DNA of 64,000 bases from Symsagittifera roscoffensis (Eukaryota > Xenacoelomorpha > Acoela > Convolutidae). The translations under genes and the position numbers were made by a program. The DNA is taken from NCBI RefSeq assembly GCF_963678635.1, contig NW_026971330.1, forward strand, positions 46,294-110,293, read 5' to 3'. Position 1 is the stretch's first letter, and the number at the start of each line of letters is the position of its first letter. Below are positions 11,820 through 23,378 of the stretch, in pieces. The notes under the pieces are model-generated. The model worked only from the letters and a program-made list of their open reading frames with translations. It did no database searches and was not told the origin of the DNA.

Positions 11820-12345
11820 TTGAAATTAATTGTAGAGATCAGCTTCTTACTTTGCCTATTTTATTCTATAAATCAAATAAAAAAATCAAACCAATGTTCT
11901 CGACTTTTCTCAAGGTTTTTAGAAATACATTTGATACCAGTAATGATAAGACACTATAAACCCCACACATTTTCTTTGAGGTGGTCAAGATTTGTAGTAA
12001 AGAACTCATAAACGGACAATCTGACAGAATTATTTCAAGTTTTTTTCACTGATGGCAATAATTACTCTTATGATATATGCAGCAGATTTGAACCCATTGT
12101 TCCGACTTTAGAAGAAAGTGGCGGAATATTTGTGCTCGGGCAAATTTTTTTTCTCCAGACCAATTTCAATTTTAACTGAAAATTTTTAGAGATATTTTTG
12201 TACCATATGAAAGGTATTGTTCTAAATTTTAGAAGCTAAATTACTTGTGGTCGTTTTTTGTACAAAATACCAATTTGGTCAATTTGGGAAAATTATCGCC
12301 CGAAATGAAATAATTCGTGCTATTAACAATAAGGCCGCAAGTTGA
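11820..12345 (+). pseudogene. Decayed frame, inner diverged copy
   Basis: A plus-strand frame reads SNQCSRLFSRFLEIHLIPVM and, after a stop, continues through YDICSRFEPIVPTLEESGG and later WSFFVQN and LAYKSFQIKLRQAI. The outer copy at 14,919-15,450 has parallel peptides (SNQYSRQLLDNLETQPILLM, SVYNSQNAQFDFIVPT, KSFHVEMRHAI). Several stops interrupt both. The two copies agree better as protein than I would expect by chance, but nucleotide homology alone may account for it. Unknown function. Confidence 0.3.
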
Positions 12346-12719
12346 TCTAGCTTATAAATCGTTCCAAATTAAATTGAGGCAAGCTATTTAATCAAATTAA
12401 CACGAGCTATAAGATAAACTTATCAGTGTTAAATTAAATAATTTAATTATTGTAAGATTGTCGACAGGAAATGATCAGAGCTTTTGGTTTTTGTTTGAAA
12501 ATTTTATCATTTCCTCTCAAACTGAAAATTTCTCCATAGCCGCTAAAGGGTACTTGTGTTGTTAAAGGTGATTCTTTTAGTTAAAGGCGCTTCTTGCAAA
12601 ACAAAATCGAACGTGAAAAAAAAATAGTTTTAAAAAATCATTCCTTGAAATAGTTTTAATACCGCTTTTCGACTCAAACTTCTTAAATGGGTTCTGCATT
12701 GTCGCTTGTTTTGAATTTA

Positions 12720-13201
12720 GCAACTTTCTTGGTAGTTAAAAAGAGAAAAACTCAAGAAGAAATGCCGAATTTTCCTCTTCTTTTTCTTTCCGCAGAGCCG
12801 TCTTTTTTCCAAAAACCTCTTTTATATTGTGTCCTCGTAAGCTAACAGTGCCATAATCAGTCTAGACACTTACAACTCTGATGATTTTCCGAGAGGCTGA
12901 TACTATCCTCGTTAAAAAAACAATTACTCTTAGCTCGTTGCCCGACATCTAAGGCCAGAAACATAACAAACCGAAGTAACTGTTTTCCAACAGTTCAAAG
13001 AAATAATTTTTAATTTTCAGAGACATTTTCAAAGACATCATCAAAAAATTTTAAACTAATTATCGTTAAGTATGGATCTCGAGGAAAAACCATTTGCTGC
13101 ACTGTTTACACACCGCACTGATTTGAGATGATAAGTTTGAACATAAAGTTATAACAATTTGAATTTGAATAAAGATTATCATTTTTTGAGCTTTCTTAAG
13201 G
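12720..13201 (-). pseudogene. Right-arm partner of the 8,982-9,533 frame
   Basis: Mirror of the left-arm frame, with an acceptor-like TTTCAG before CCGGTTCTG. An extra A causes an early frameshift, a block encoding part of the LLYSKRD region is missing, new stops have appeared, and a further segment before the C-terminal part is deleted. It is more decayed than the left copy. Confidence 0.4.
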
Positions 13202-13477
13202 ATTTCAGAACCGGCTGAAAACTATTTTCATAATCATTGTTGAATTAGTCAGAATTGGCTGAAAACTTAGCAATAACTTGGCTATAATCATTTCCAGGCA
13301 TCATGGGGACTGGTCAAAGAAAGAAAAAAAATGTAAAAATTAAAAACTAACAGAACCACATAAAAAAGAGTTGTGCACCAGGAATAAGTCTACCTTATTA
13401 AAAAGCACAAACTCAAAACAAGTAACGCAAAAAAGTAAATAACCATAATTAAAATTCAAATTAACTAGAAAATTTTG

Positions 13478-13711
13478 TCACCTGAAAACTAGTGACGACT
13501 GGCCCAAAAATTTCACGGATGGCTCAAAAATGTAATTTTGAAGAGCTGTAGCTTCAAGTAAGCTGGTGAAAGTCAGCTTAATGTCTATACACTTAGCATT
13601 GGCAAAAAATGAACACTTACTCCGCATTCCATGTTTTCTTTTTTTTTGTGGATAAAGCAGTTTTTGTATCATATCAAAACTCAGATCTATACAAATTTTT
13701 CTGCTATATCT
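13478..13711 (-). pseudogene. Longest copy of the SRKICIDLSFDMIQ exon-like frame
   Basis: The minus strand is open for 77 codons from an acceptor-like CTTTTCAG to a stop. It reads RYSRKICIDLSFDMIQKLLY and ends near KFLGQSSLVFR, and includes a basic QKKRKHGMRSK patch. The left-arm copy stops after 41 codons. It has no recognisable domain and probably belongs to the same gene as the small basic exon at 13,928-13,981. Confidence 0.4.
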
Positions 13712-13927
13712 GAAAAGAATTTTATCGGCGACTATCCGAGTTTTAGACTCTGCGAATAAACCCTACTGAATACTAAAAAAAACGAATAAACCCTACTGAA
13801 TAATAAACCCTACTGAATACTAAAAAAAGTCAATTTTGCTTTTTTTTTCTGATTTAATCTACGAGGTAAAAAAGGCTTGTGTCTTGCTGAAAACTGAAGT
13901 CAAAAGAAAAAAAAACGATGAACTCAC

Positions 13928-13981
13928 CCCAGTTGCTCCTCCTTGTAATTTGTTCTTTGACTTTGGCTTGTTTCTAGGCAT
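13928..13981 (-). other. Possible first coding exon, right arm
   Basis: Mirror of 8,267-8,317: ATG, then 18 codons beginning MPRNKPKSKNKLQGG, then GTGAGT as a splice donor. Preservation of the ATG, the frame and the donor in both arms, with one in-frame three-base insertion, is mild evidence of selection before the arms decayed. Confidence 0.35.
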
Positions 13982-14918
13982 TACGAATGTTGTCTGATGG
14001 TCGCCGATTCAAACTTATAACAGGATCACTTAGAACAAACAATATGTATCAAAAAACACACAAAACTAATGAGCAACTGAAAAACGCACGTTCACTTTTT
14101 GCTTGTAAAAGTAGAATATTGAGTTTGTGGCCTTATTTTATCGATATTTTCGAGCGTTCTCTGTTTATTTTTCTAGCTGTCCAATGATAGTATTTTGAGT
14201 TTTGCTAAAAAAAGATCGTCGACTGTCTCATGCTCACTTTTTGACTTTCAGTCTTGATCAAAGCTTTTTATTGTAGCAGTAGGTATAAAAACTAGCCATA
14301 AATGGATTGAAATGATCTGTAAGTTAAAAACATAAAAATTGAGCCATTTAGTTACGTAAAAAACTGACTCCAAGAGTTTGAATAAACCAGCCAGTGTATA
14401 AACCAACCAAAAACGCTCAGAGTGTATCAACCAGCCAACGAATTACATCGAATTGAAAATATTTGCATGAAATTGTAATCTTTACATAGTTGTTACATAA
14501 CTAAGATATAACAATAAAGTAATTTCGGCTTGCTTACACTTCGAATGGATTATATTTTGGCTGATTGATATACTACCGACTTAAAAATGACAATCGACAT
14601 GAAACGACGTCCATGCGATTAAAACCAAACAAATGAATTGCCGTGCAAGTAGCACAAATTGCTCAGAACAAATGGACAAGGATATATAAAAAAAGAACAA
14701 AACAAAGTTGAATCTGAAAAAAAAAATTCAAAACTTTGTTTTCATAATTGCAAAAAAGCAAAAAATTCCATAATTTTCTTTAATTTTTATCTGAAAAGTG
14801 TTCAAATCAATTTGTCTTCAAATAATTTTCATGATGCCTGAATTAGGATAAAAACTGTAGTTAAATTTGATTTCAGTAGAATTAAAATTAGAAGCCAGCC
14901 TCTAAAATTTCTTTTTTT

Positions 14919-15450
14919 TTGTCTGAATTATAATACAAAATCAAACCAGTATTCTCGACAACTTCTCGATAATTTAGAAACACAGCCGATACTACTAATG
15001 ATGCGACATTTGACCATTACGAGTTGTCAAGTTGTCAAGTTTTGCAGGTAAAAAATCAAAAACGAACTCTTTGATACTATGTTTCCCGTTTACTTGCATT
15101 TTTCGGAGTAGTTAATTTTAAATATGTTGAAACTTTGACGGAACGATCAAACAAACCGAAAGAACTAAAAAAGAACAAAAGCAGCGTCCTTGTTGCGGAA
15201 TCTGTTTATAATTCACAAAATGCACAGTTTGATTTTATTGTTCCGACTGAAAAGATTGTTGTCCCGAGCTAAAACATCAAAAACTATTTTGCTGGTGATT
15301 TTTTTGTAAGGATTGACTATCAAAAAACGTGGGAAAATTATTTCCTGATAAAATTTGTGCTATTATTGCGTAAGCCGCAATATGTTTTGACTTGAAAATC
15401 GTTCCATGTTGAAATGAGGCATGCTATTCCATCTATTTAACACGTTGTTG
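14919..15450 (+). pseudogene. Decayed frame, outer copy in right arm
   Basis: The plus-strand frames include SNQYSRQLLDNLETQPILLM near 14,950 and, from about 15,127, ERSNKPKELKKNKSSVLVAE, then FDFIVPT, a stop, VRIDYQKTWENYFL, a stop, and KSFHVEMRHAIPSI. It mirrors 6,882-7,130 on the left and parallels 11,820-12,345. It lies divergently from the minus-strand exons at 13,478-13,981, leaving a shared upstream region of about 0.9 kb. Unknown gene. Confidence 0.3.
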
Positions 15451-17035
15451 TATGCTTAGCTCATCAGTATGGACTCTAAGTATCGTAGGATTTTTTTGAA
15501 ACTTCATTTTTTTTCATATTGAACACTACTTCATAGACGTTAAAGGGCAGAATTGGTTTTTTTTGTTCAAAAAAATTGGAAACTAGAAATTGAGTTAGTC
15601 ATATCCATTAATTCTGAAAGCGTAATGCAAACTTTTAATGCGTGACAATTTATCCCGCACAGCAAAATTGTTCCAATTTCCAATCCAATCTTGAAGTTTT
15701 CAATTGTAAGATACACATCAACCTGTCAAACAAATCACACCACAATTTTTCTTGTCATATGTTATTTTTCTCTTGCCATATACAAACGTTTGAGGTTTTT
15801 TCACATTTCTGAGCGACTTTGATAATCAAAGTCATTCTTGAAGGCCGATTATTGCAAAATGTCTTCCCTGCAGGGAATTTTGTTGTGTGAGAAAAGCCGT
15901 GGGGAATGTTTTTTTGCAAAAAAAAAACACAAAAATCTTTAAGAAAAAACGAAAATTAATTTTTTTTGGAAAATGATTCTTGTATGGTTTTCACTAAAAA
16001 TATGCTTTTTAGGGAGTGTTCTTTCAATTTTCTGTGCGCATGGTTGTGCTAAATTATACGGTAAGTCTTTTTCTATATATGAAAATTGATGACAAAGATT
16101 TTTGATACTCCCCGGTATCTCTGCGACTCAAACTTGATCACATGTAACAGATGGACAGTTCACGCATTTTTCATCTCTGCTTAAACTTGGTTTTTGAACG
16201 GTTTCGCAACAAACGGTTTTTAGACCTAAACGCAAACCTTGGGTTTTAGACACAATCGCAAACCGACGAATTTCAATCTAAAAGATATATTAATCAGTAG
16301 TTGACATCACCTCTTTGAATACTTTGAGAAGTGCCCACGATAAAAGTAGGAGTGAAAATTAGTTTTATTATTAACCTATACGCTATATTCGATTTTTTGA
16401 CGGGCTAATCGGGTATTCAATAACTGTCAGTCTTTCACAATTGTCGAAATACTCGAATCAGTGTTTTACTTACAACTTTTTTGTTTTCAGTTTTTCAGTT
16501 GATCCATATTTTGTTTTCTTGATTTTCCACAAGACTTTGTCATGAAAAAAAAATGTTTTTTTTTCTCAGCAATTTCGAATGTACAAGAAAAAAGTGTGAG
16601 ACTTTAAATCAATATTTCATTATTGAGTTTACTTCTTCAGTTGGAAAGCCAATTAGTCATAGTAAATAGTCAACCACAATGGACAGATCGGTGGCTTATA
16701 AAGTAAACCTCACGCTCACAATTTTTTCCATCTTCAGCAAACTCTTCTTTTCCCGATGAAAGAATCAAACATGGTAATTTATTTTAAAAGATAGATATGT
16801 TTCTGAAATATTGGAAAGTTTTGAAAGATAGCCGCTTCTAAGTTAGTCTATTTAAAGTAGAAAACAGAAGAACGTGCGGTAAAATGAAAATACACTAGCG
16901 AAAAAGCAAACACATAGTAGATTAGCCGGTTTTTTCATTAGCACCACTTTTTTGAAAAACAGTACAGTTGTTTTTGAGAAAAAATGAAATTTATGCAAAA
17001 AGGCAAAAAATTTTCAAGGCATTGCCGAAAAAACA

Positions 17036-17915
17036 TCAAGTCCTATACAATTTTATAACTTCTTTTGTTCAATCAGGAACTAACAATAGCCGATTATAAA
17101 TCAGCAAAACATGCAATCAAACTACCTATGCTTAAACTGGTTTAAAATTGATGAGTTGAAGTATTTCAAAAGCTCCACCAAATGAGCACTTTTACTTGCA
17201 ACTAAAGTTGAAAAAAAATGTTTTTTCGTAGTAACGCACTTCCCGTGTGTAATCAACTTGTGGGATGAGTTTTGGGAGTTTTTTCAGGAGTTTTTGTTTG
17301 CAGTTGTGGAACCGTGTTGAAGCTTGATTGACATTCAGCAATGTATCATTTTTATTGCAGTGTTTTGATTAATTTAAGGAATGTGCCAGTCATAATATAC
17401 TTGGCACCCATGCTTTAACTATGCGCAATACGTTTATATCAATTATGCATGCAATTTCAATTATGCATGCAATTATGCATCAATTATGCTTGTACTATGC
17501 ATGAAGTACAGATTTTTTTCTTCAAATTAGAGGCGTTTGTTATCTTGCGTGAAATAACTATATAAATACATGAAAATTTGTAAATTGGCCATAATAGACA
17601 AGTCCTATACAATTTTATAACTTCTTTTGTTCAATCAGGAACTAACAATAGCCGATTATGAAGCAGCAAAACATGCAATTAAACTGCCTATGCTTAAAAT
17701 GGTTTAAAATTGATGAGTTGAAGTATTTCAAAAGTTCCACAAATGAGCACTTTAACTTGCAACTAAGGTTGAAAAAAAAGTTTCTTCGTAGTAACGCACT
17801 TCCCGTGTGTAATCAACTTGTGGAATGAGTTTTGGGAGTTTTTTCAGGAGTTTTTGTTTGCAGTTGTGGAACCGTGTTGAAGCTTGATTGACATTCAGCA
17901 ATGTGAGATTCGGCC
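17036..17915. repeat. 575-bp direct repeat unique to the right arm
   Basis: The stretch from 17,036 (starting TCAAGTCCTATACAATTTTA) to about 17,340 returns almost unchanged at 17,600-17,910, including GAACTAACAATAGCCGATTA and CGTGTTGAAGCTTGATTGAC. The left arm passes directly from the flanking CATCCATGAT to TTTGGGACTTGATG near 5,160 without it. It was therefore gained on the right or lost on the left after the palindrome formed. Confidence 0.75.
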
Positions 17916-19782
17916 GTGAAATTATAACTTAACCTTTTCACGAGATGCTGGTTAACTAGTACGAGAGTAAGTAGTGCCAATATTGAAAAAAAATCTAGTT
18001 AAAATATTTGAATTGTTTTTGTTCCGGGTGTTTGCGCGGAGTTCTTGTAGGTCGGAAAAATGACCAAAAATATCAAACTAACACAATAACTAAGTGTATG
18101 AAAACATTTTTTATGTTCAGTTTTTTATATAGCGAGAGCCGTTAGATTTAAAAATTCGAAATGGATCCCTATTAAACTTGTGTTTTGAAGTACAGATCTA
18201 TCCCGAAGTTTTTGTTGTACAATGCAACACTCTGACGGATAGTTTTCTTTTAAAAAATTTTTGTTGAAAAAATATGCAATATTGTAGTGTCTGCTACACT
18301 TATGACTCATCACTGAAACGCCAATTCAATTCAGCGATGTTTCGTGGATGAATCATAGAAACTACATCTATGTTTCAGTCATGATTCATCATGTAATTTG
18401 CGTCCCTGTTTTATAGAATGAACGTAGACAAACAGCTTCAAAATGGCACTGCAACATGAAAGATAAATTGATGCAAAAAAATGAAAATTATAGGACACGT
18501 TTCCGAATTGCAATGCAACTTCAATTCTGGTAGGAAAGAAAAACCATGAAATAAAAAATTATAAGCGGTTGCTTTGCAATAACCGAGAAAGCTCCGACCA
18601 CATTCGTGAAGTACAGATTCTTTCCTTCAAATTAAAGGCGTTTGTTATCTTGCGTGGTATGATGAAATAACTAAACAAATACATGAAAATTTGTAAATTG
18701 GCCATAACAGACAACATTTATCTACCCGTGTTGAAGTTGCATTGTAATTCATAAAAGTGTCAAAGATCTTTCATTTTTTGCATCCATTTATCATTCATGA
18801 TGCAGTGCCACTTTAAAGACGTTCATCCTTGTTTCATCTATGTAACATGCATACAAATTACACTGTTTTGCATTAAGTTTAATTGATGGATCATGGCTGA
18901 AACACGGATTTGATTTTTCTGTTTCTCTTATGAAACATGGATGCAATTTAACTTGATATTTCATCCCTGTTTTCCCAGTCCCCAAATCCACCAACCTTGG
19001 ATATCTTTGAAAAATCTTGAAGACTTTTTGATAATTCTACTTCGGCTTACTTATTTAAAATATTTTTTGGCCTTCTTCTTGAAAATTAGTGGGGGAAAAT
19101 ACCAATTTAAAGCAATTTTTTAAAACAAAATAAACCTTTTCTAAAAAAAAACTCACCTGCTCAAGCCCTGTTAATTTCAAGGCTTACCCTGCAAAGGGTA
19201 ATTTCGTAAAAACAAATCGAAATTTCGTAATACATGGTTTTAATTCAAACAGCAATGTGAGATAGATGCATCATTGGTTGCACATCAATTTTTTTAAAAT
19301 TAAGGGTAAAAACATGAACATAGTTCAAACAGAGTAAATCTTTGTATTTGTGCTGGTACATCCCTGAAAACAATGCAATAACTGATACTTTTCTGAATTG
19401 CAATGCAACTTCAACCCGGGTGATTACTGCTGTCAGCATTTGAAAGCTTAAGACAATTGATCGCAATTTTCGGTCGCATTTGAGTTAGATTGGATTTGAA
19501 AGTACTGATGATTGTTGTCAGCATGAAAAGTTTCGATATTGCTTATGACTGGGTTGGCCGTCCGCATTTTAGAGGCTGATAACTACAATCGGTCCTCAAA
19601 TCTTTAAGTAGGACCAGAGGCGGATCTAGGATTTTCTCAAGGGCGGGCGGGCCCCCTTAAAATAAGTATAGATTAGCTCCAAGGACTCCGAATCTTTGCA
19701 AAAGAGCTGGATTAAAGGACAAGAGCACAATCCAAAACAAAAAAATCAAATAGCTGCTTTTGATGATAAGGTTTGCTTCCCG

Positions 19783-21012
19783 GGTCGAGGTCCCAGACTC
19801 ATGTCCAAACTTTCGCGACAAAATTTTGGCATGTCCAGACTTTCCAGAACAAAATAAGGCATCTCCAGAATTTTGCAATCATGATGATCCGTCACGACTC
19901 ATATTTGGTATGTCCAGACTCTCGCGACCAAGAGCTGCCATTTCCAGACTTTCGCGACCAAAAAAACTCAGGAGTGACTTTCTCGCACGAGGCGGATACG
20001 GCGCGACCCTGCGGCTCATGAAACGGCGTGACCAGCGTGACCAAACTGAGCCATTTCTAGACTTTTCAGACTGAGATGGAGACAGCGCGACTTTTCAGAC
20101 CAACATGGAGACGACACAACTTTATAAAAAATTGTTCAGGGCTTTCGCGACGAATGTGAATACGGCGCGACTTTCGCGACCAAGGCGGGGACGGCGCGAA
20201 TAAGAAACAATTCTTCACGACCGTGGTGGATGTGTCGCGACTTAAGCAATCATTGGAGACGGCCCAGACCAAGTCATATACGGCGCGAATTTCCAGACTA
20301 AGGGGGAGACGGCGCGACTTTCCAGGATGAGGCAGAGATGGCGCGACCAAGAATCAATTCCTCGGTTCTTAGTCGACAACGCGGAGACGGTGTAACTTTC
20401 CGGTTCAAGGCGGAGACGGCGCGACTTTTCAGACCAAGGCGGAGAGGGCGCGACTTTCCAGACCATCGCGGAGACGGCGAGACCAATAATCAATTCCTTG
20501 CCACCAAGGCGGAGACGACGCGACTTTCCAGGCCAAGACAGAGACAGCGCTACTTTTCAGACTAAGGTGGAGAGGGCGCGACTTTCCTGACCATCGCGGA
20601 GACGGCGCGACCAAGAATCAATTCCACACGACCAACACGGACACGACGGAATTTTTCAGTTTGAGGCGGAGAGGGCGCGACTTTCCAGACCATCGCGGAG
20701 ACGGCGCGACCAATAATCAATTCCACGCGACCAAGACGGACACGAAGCGATTTTTCAGACTGAGGCAGAGATGGCGCGACCAAGATTATATTCCTCGCGA
20801 CTGAGGTGGACACGGTGCGACTTTCCAGACCAGGCTGGAGACGGCATGACTTTTCGCGACCAACATTCGGCATGTCCAGACTTTCGCTCCCCACTGCGCG
20901 ACTCATGTCCAGACTTTACAGACTGAAACTCTCGACGCGACTATGCAATTTTGGTCTAAATCCAGATGCGGCGCGACCCTGAAAGTCTGGACATGAGTCT
21001 GGGACCTCGACC
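19783..21012 (-). mobile_element. Minisatellite-filled element with 32-bp terminal inverted repeats
   Basis: The right-hand satellite block begins with GGTCGAGGTCCCAGACTCAT at 19,783 and ends with the reverse complement of the same motif at 20,981-21,012. The terminal repeats are 32 bp with one mismatch (an A/G near the inner end). Between them are short CATGTCCAGACTTTCGC units and then the 30-bp GTCGCG minisatellite. No transposase is present, so it would be non-autonomous. I see no convincing target-site duplication. The same terminus closes the left array (2,400-2,431) and the partial copy at 23,347-23,378. Confidence 0.75.
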
Positions 21013-22508
21013 AAGGCGAAGAGTGCGTCTCTCAGGATGCCGAAAAATGCTTATCATACAATTTCATACGTCGAAAACCTTGCTTATAATGCACCTTGAA
21101 AGACTGAAGAAATAGTTTGAAAATATAATTTAAAAAATCATTTTTCCACACAAGTGAATTTTATATTGAGCAATACTTTGACGTTCTTGGAGTTTAAAAA
21201 CAAAACTTTCGGCATATTTTTAATCACAAAAAAAATAACAAAAATTAATAATAAAAAATAAAAGAAAACTGTTTGTTTTAACGAAGCGTTTTCCAAAATA
21301 TCTAATTAAGCAAAACAGCGTGAAACAAGACTAACTTATCAAAAACTTCTCATGCCTAAGGGTTTTTTAAATTCAAACAAAAATACTAAAGAAAACGCTG
21401 TAAAAATTTCAAATTCGACGTAACTTTTTTGGAAACGAGAAATTAATTACAAAACAAATTTTTTTTACGACGGAGAAGGTGGAGGCTGTGATGGATCAAG
21501 ACGAGTACTATTAATAAGGGAACATCCGAGGTGAAGGATTTTTGGTATTACAAACTTCAACAAAAAACCAGATGAAAAACTGAACTACTGGAAAAAAAAA
21601 CACGATAAAATGAGTGATAGATTACGAGTCCAAAAGAGGTTAACAAGCAACGAATAATCAATACCAACCCTTCGAGGAATGTAACAAGGTACACCGCAGA
21701 AAGACGTATCATACCGTGCTGGATGACGGTTAAGAAATAAAGGAAATCATATCAATAGAAACATTATTAAGAATAGCAAGAGTTTGCCTGAGTGCGAGCA
21801 GAACTTAGAGCGGTTTCAAGTGACATACAACTGAAAACAAAAACTAACATTTGTTTTTTGTTATTTTGATAGCTAACAAATTGAGTAAAAACTCGTGAAA
21901 GTCTTAAAACTGAGGATATTGTTCGTTTGCAGCCAACACCTTTCAAGAGACAAGATACAGCAACAAACAAGCGAAAAACAAACAAGGTAAATAAAATGTT
22001 GACGAGAAGGTTGCCATTCCGATAAAAAAAACCAAAAAAATTGATAAAGCCAAACTGAGACTTATTTATGCTCAAAGAGAACCATTCGTAATGATAAAAC
22101 TGCTTTGATTATGAATTGCCTATGAGCAATAAAAACCAGTTTTTGACCCTATTCTTTTGAGAATTTGCGTCTTTAAGGCCTTATTTGTCTCGTAAATGAC
22201 TCGTTTTTTTTCTGTTCAAAAATGACATTTATTAACTGTGTTTTTTCACTATAAACACTAAGTTTTTTTGATAAAGAATAAAAGAAGTTGACACTTACTT
22301 TTTTTTTCAATTGCACTCAGTACGAGTAACCCTACTTTGAATTTACAAACAATGCTTTTCAGGCTGGTTGAAGTTTTTGAGAATTTACAAAATGTTTGAA
22401 AAAATTTATAGTACAGATTGTTTCATATTGAATTGTTTTTTCGTTTTTTCTTGAATTCGATAGTTAACGAAATCACGTCTGTCCTGAAATGATTATTCCA
22501 AAAGTAGC

Positions 22509-23003
22509 TTGAAAAAAAAATATTTCCTAACAAGAAAAAATCATTCTGGCTATGAACAGACCAATTTCTTATTTTTCCGCGTTGGAAAATTTTTTCAAAA
22601 AATTAAATTACAATCGGTTGAACGAGTTTCACAAAACAAAAATCACCGATTTACACAATTTGGCTTCAGACGAAATCAAAACTTAATTGATGCCGTAGTG
22701 ACACTTATCAAAATGATTTGTTTTTATCGCTAAGAAATCATTGCAATGTATTCTTCTTGTTCATTTTTTAACATTGCAATGTATTTTCTAAAAAAAAACA
22801 TTCGACACTGTTCATCATATACAGTTTCTAGCAAATTGTTACTCTAATGGATTGGTGTTTGACATCTTACCACGAAAACAGGACAAAGTTTACATATCAT
22901 AACAAAAGTAAATCATCCTGGAAAAATATTATTATTGAGTGCCGCAGGGCTCAGTTTCAGATCCAACTTTTTTCGTATTGCTATAAGCAATTCATCTTCA
23001 AGT
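22509..23003 (+). pseudogene. Non-LTR retrotransposon RT fragment, copy 1
   Basis: The frame around 22,610-22,730 reads VERVSQNKNHRFTQFGFRRN followed by QNLIDAVVTLIKM. This is the fingers motif typical of Jockey/CR1-type reverse transcriptases, where a GFR is followed by a conserved Ala/Ile-rich helix. About 200 bp downstream, at 22,939, another frame reads VPQGSVSDPTF, the VPQGS motif that precedes the catalytic block. Several frameshifts and stops separate the parts. The copy is cut off at 23,003 by the duplicated satellite. Confidence 0.7.
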
Positions 23004-23378
23004 CGGACACGACGCAACTTTTCAGGCTGAGGCGGAGAGGGCGCAACTTTCCAGACCATCGCGGAGATGGCGCGACCAATAATCAATTCCACGCGATCAA
23101 GACGGACACGACGCGACGTTTCAGACTGAGGCGGAGACGGCGCGACCAAGAGTATATTCCTCGCGACTGAAGTGGATACGGTGCGATTTTCCAGACCAGG
23201 CTGGAGACGGCATGACGTTTCGCGACCATATTTCGGTATGTACAGACTTTCGCTGCCCACTGCGCGACTCATGTCCAGACTTTCCAGACTCAAACTCTCG
23301 GCGCGACTATGCAATTTGCGTCTAAATCGGGATGCGGCGCGACCCTGAAAGTCTGGACATGAGTCTGGGATCTCGACC
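23004..23378 (-). repeat. Partial satellite-element copy inside the tandem duplication
   Basis: It contains the last minisatellite units and the right terminus (23,347-23,378) of the TIR element, with one base change in the terminal motif (GGGATCTCGACC). It was carried here by the tandem duplication, not by an independent insertion, because both flanks match the duplicated block. Confidence 0.85.

Larger units (their letters stand above)
10529..12620 (+). repeat. Older inner duplication of the arm
   Basis: This segment lines up in the same orientation, but with much lower similarity, with 13,378-15,560. Both begin CAGGAATAAGTCTACC, share the phrase AGGTATAAAAACTA near 11,350 and 14,280, then ATTGTTCCGACT, and end near the CTAAAGGG/TTAAAGGG block. 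Each palindrome arm is therefore itself a diverged tandem pair, meaning a duplication came first and the inverted doubling later. The intervening 12,620-13,378 block is single copy per arm. Confidence 0.75.
10529..19782 (-). repeat. Right arm of giant inverted repeat
   Basis: Reverse complement of the left arm from about 12,010 outward; the inner part (10,529-11,900) has no visible partner because of the gap. Differences from the left arm include a 575-bp direct repeat (17,036-17,915) absent on the left, the deletion of most of the 2,532-2,766 repeat, and a small triplication of CCTACTGAAT near 13,760-13,815. Apart from the decayed frames listed separately, 15,560-17,030 and 17,920-19,620 show only AT-rich mirrored sequence with no gene. 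Confidence 0.92.
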
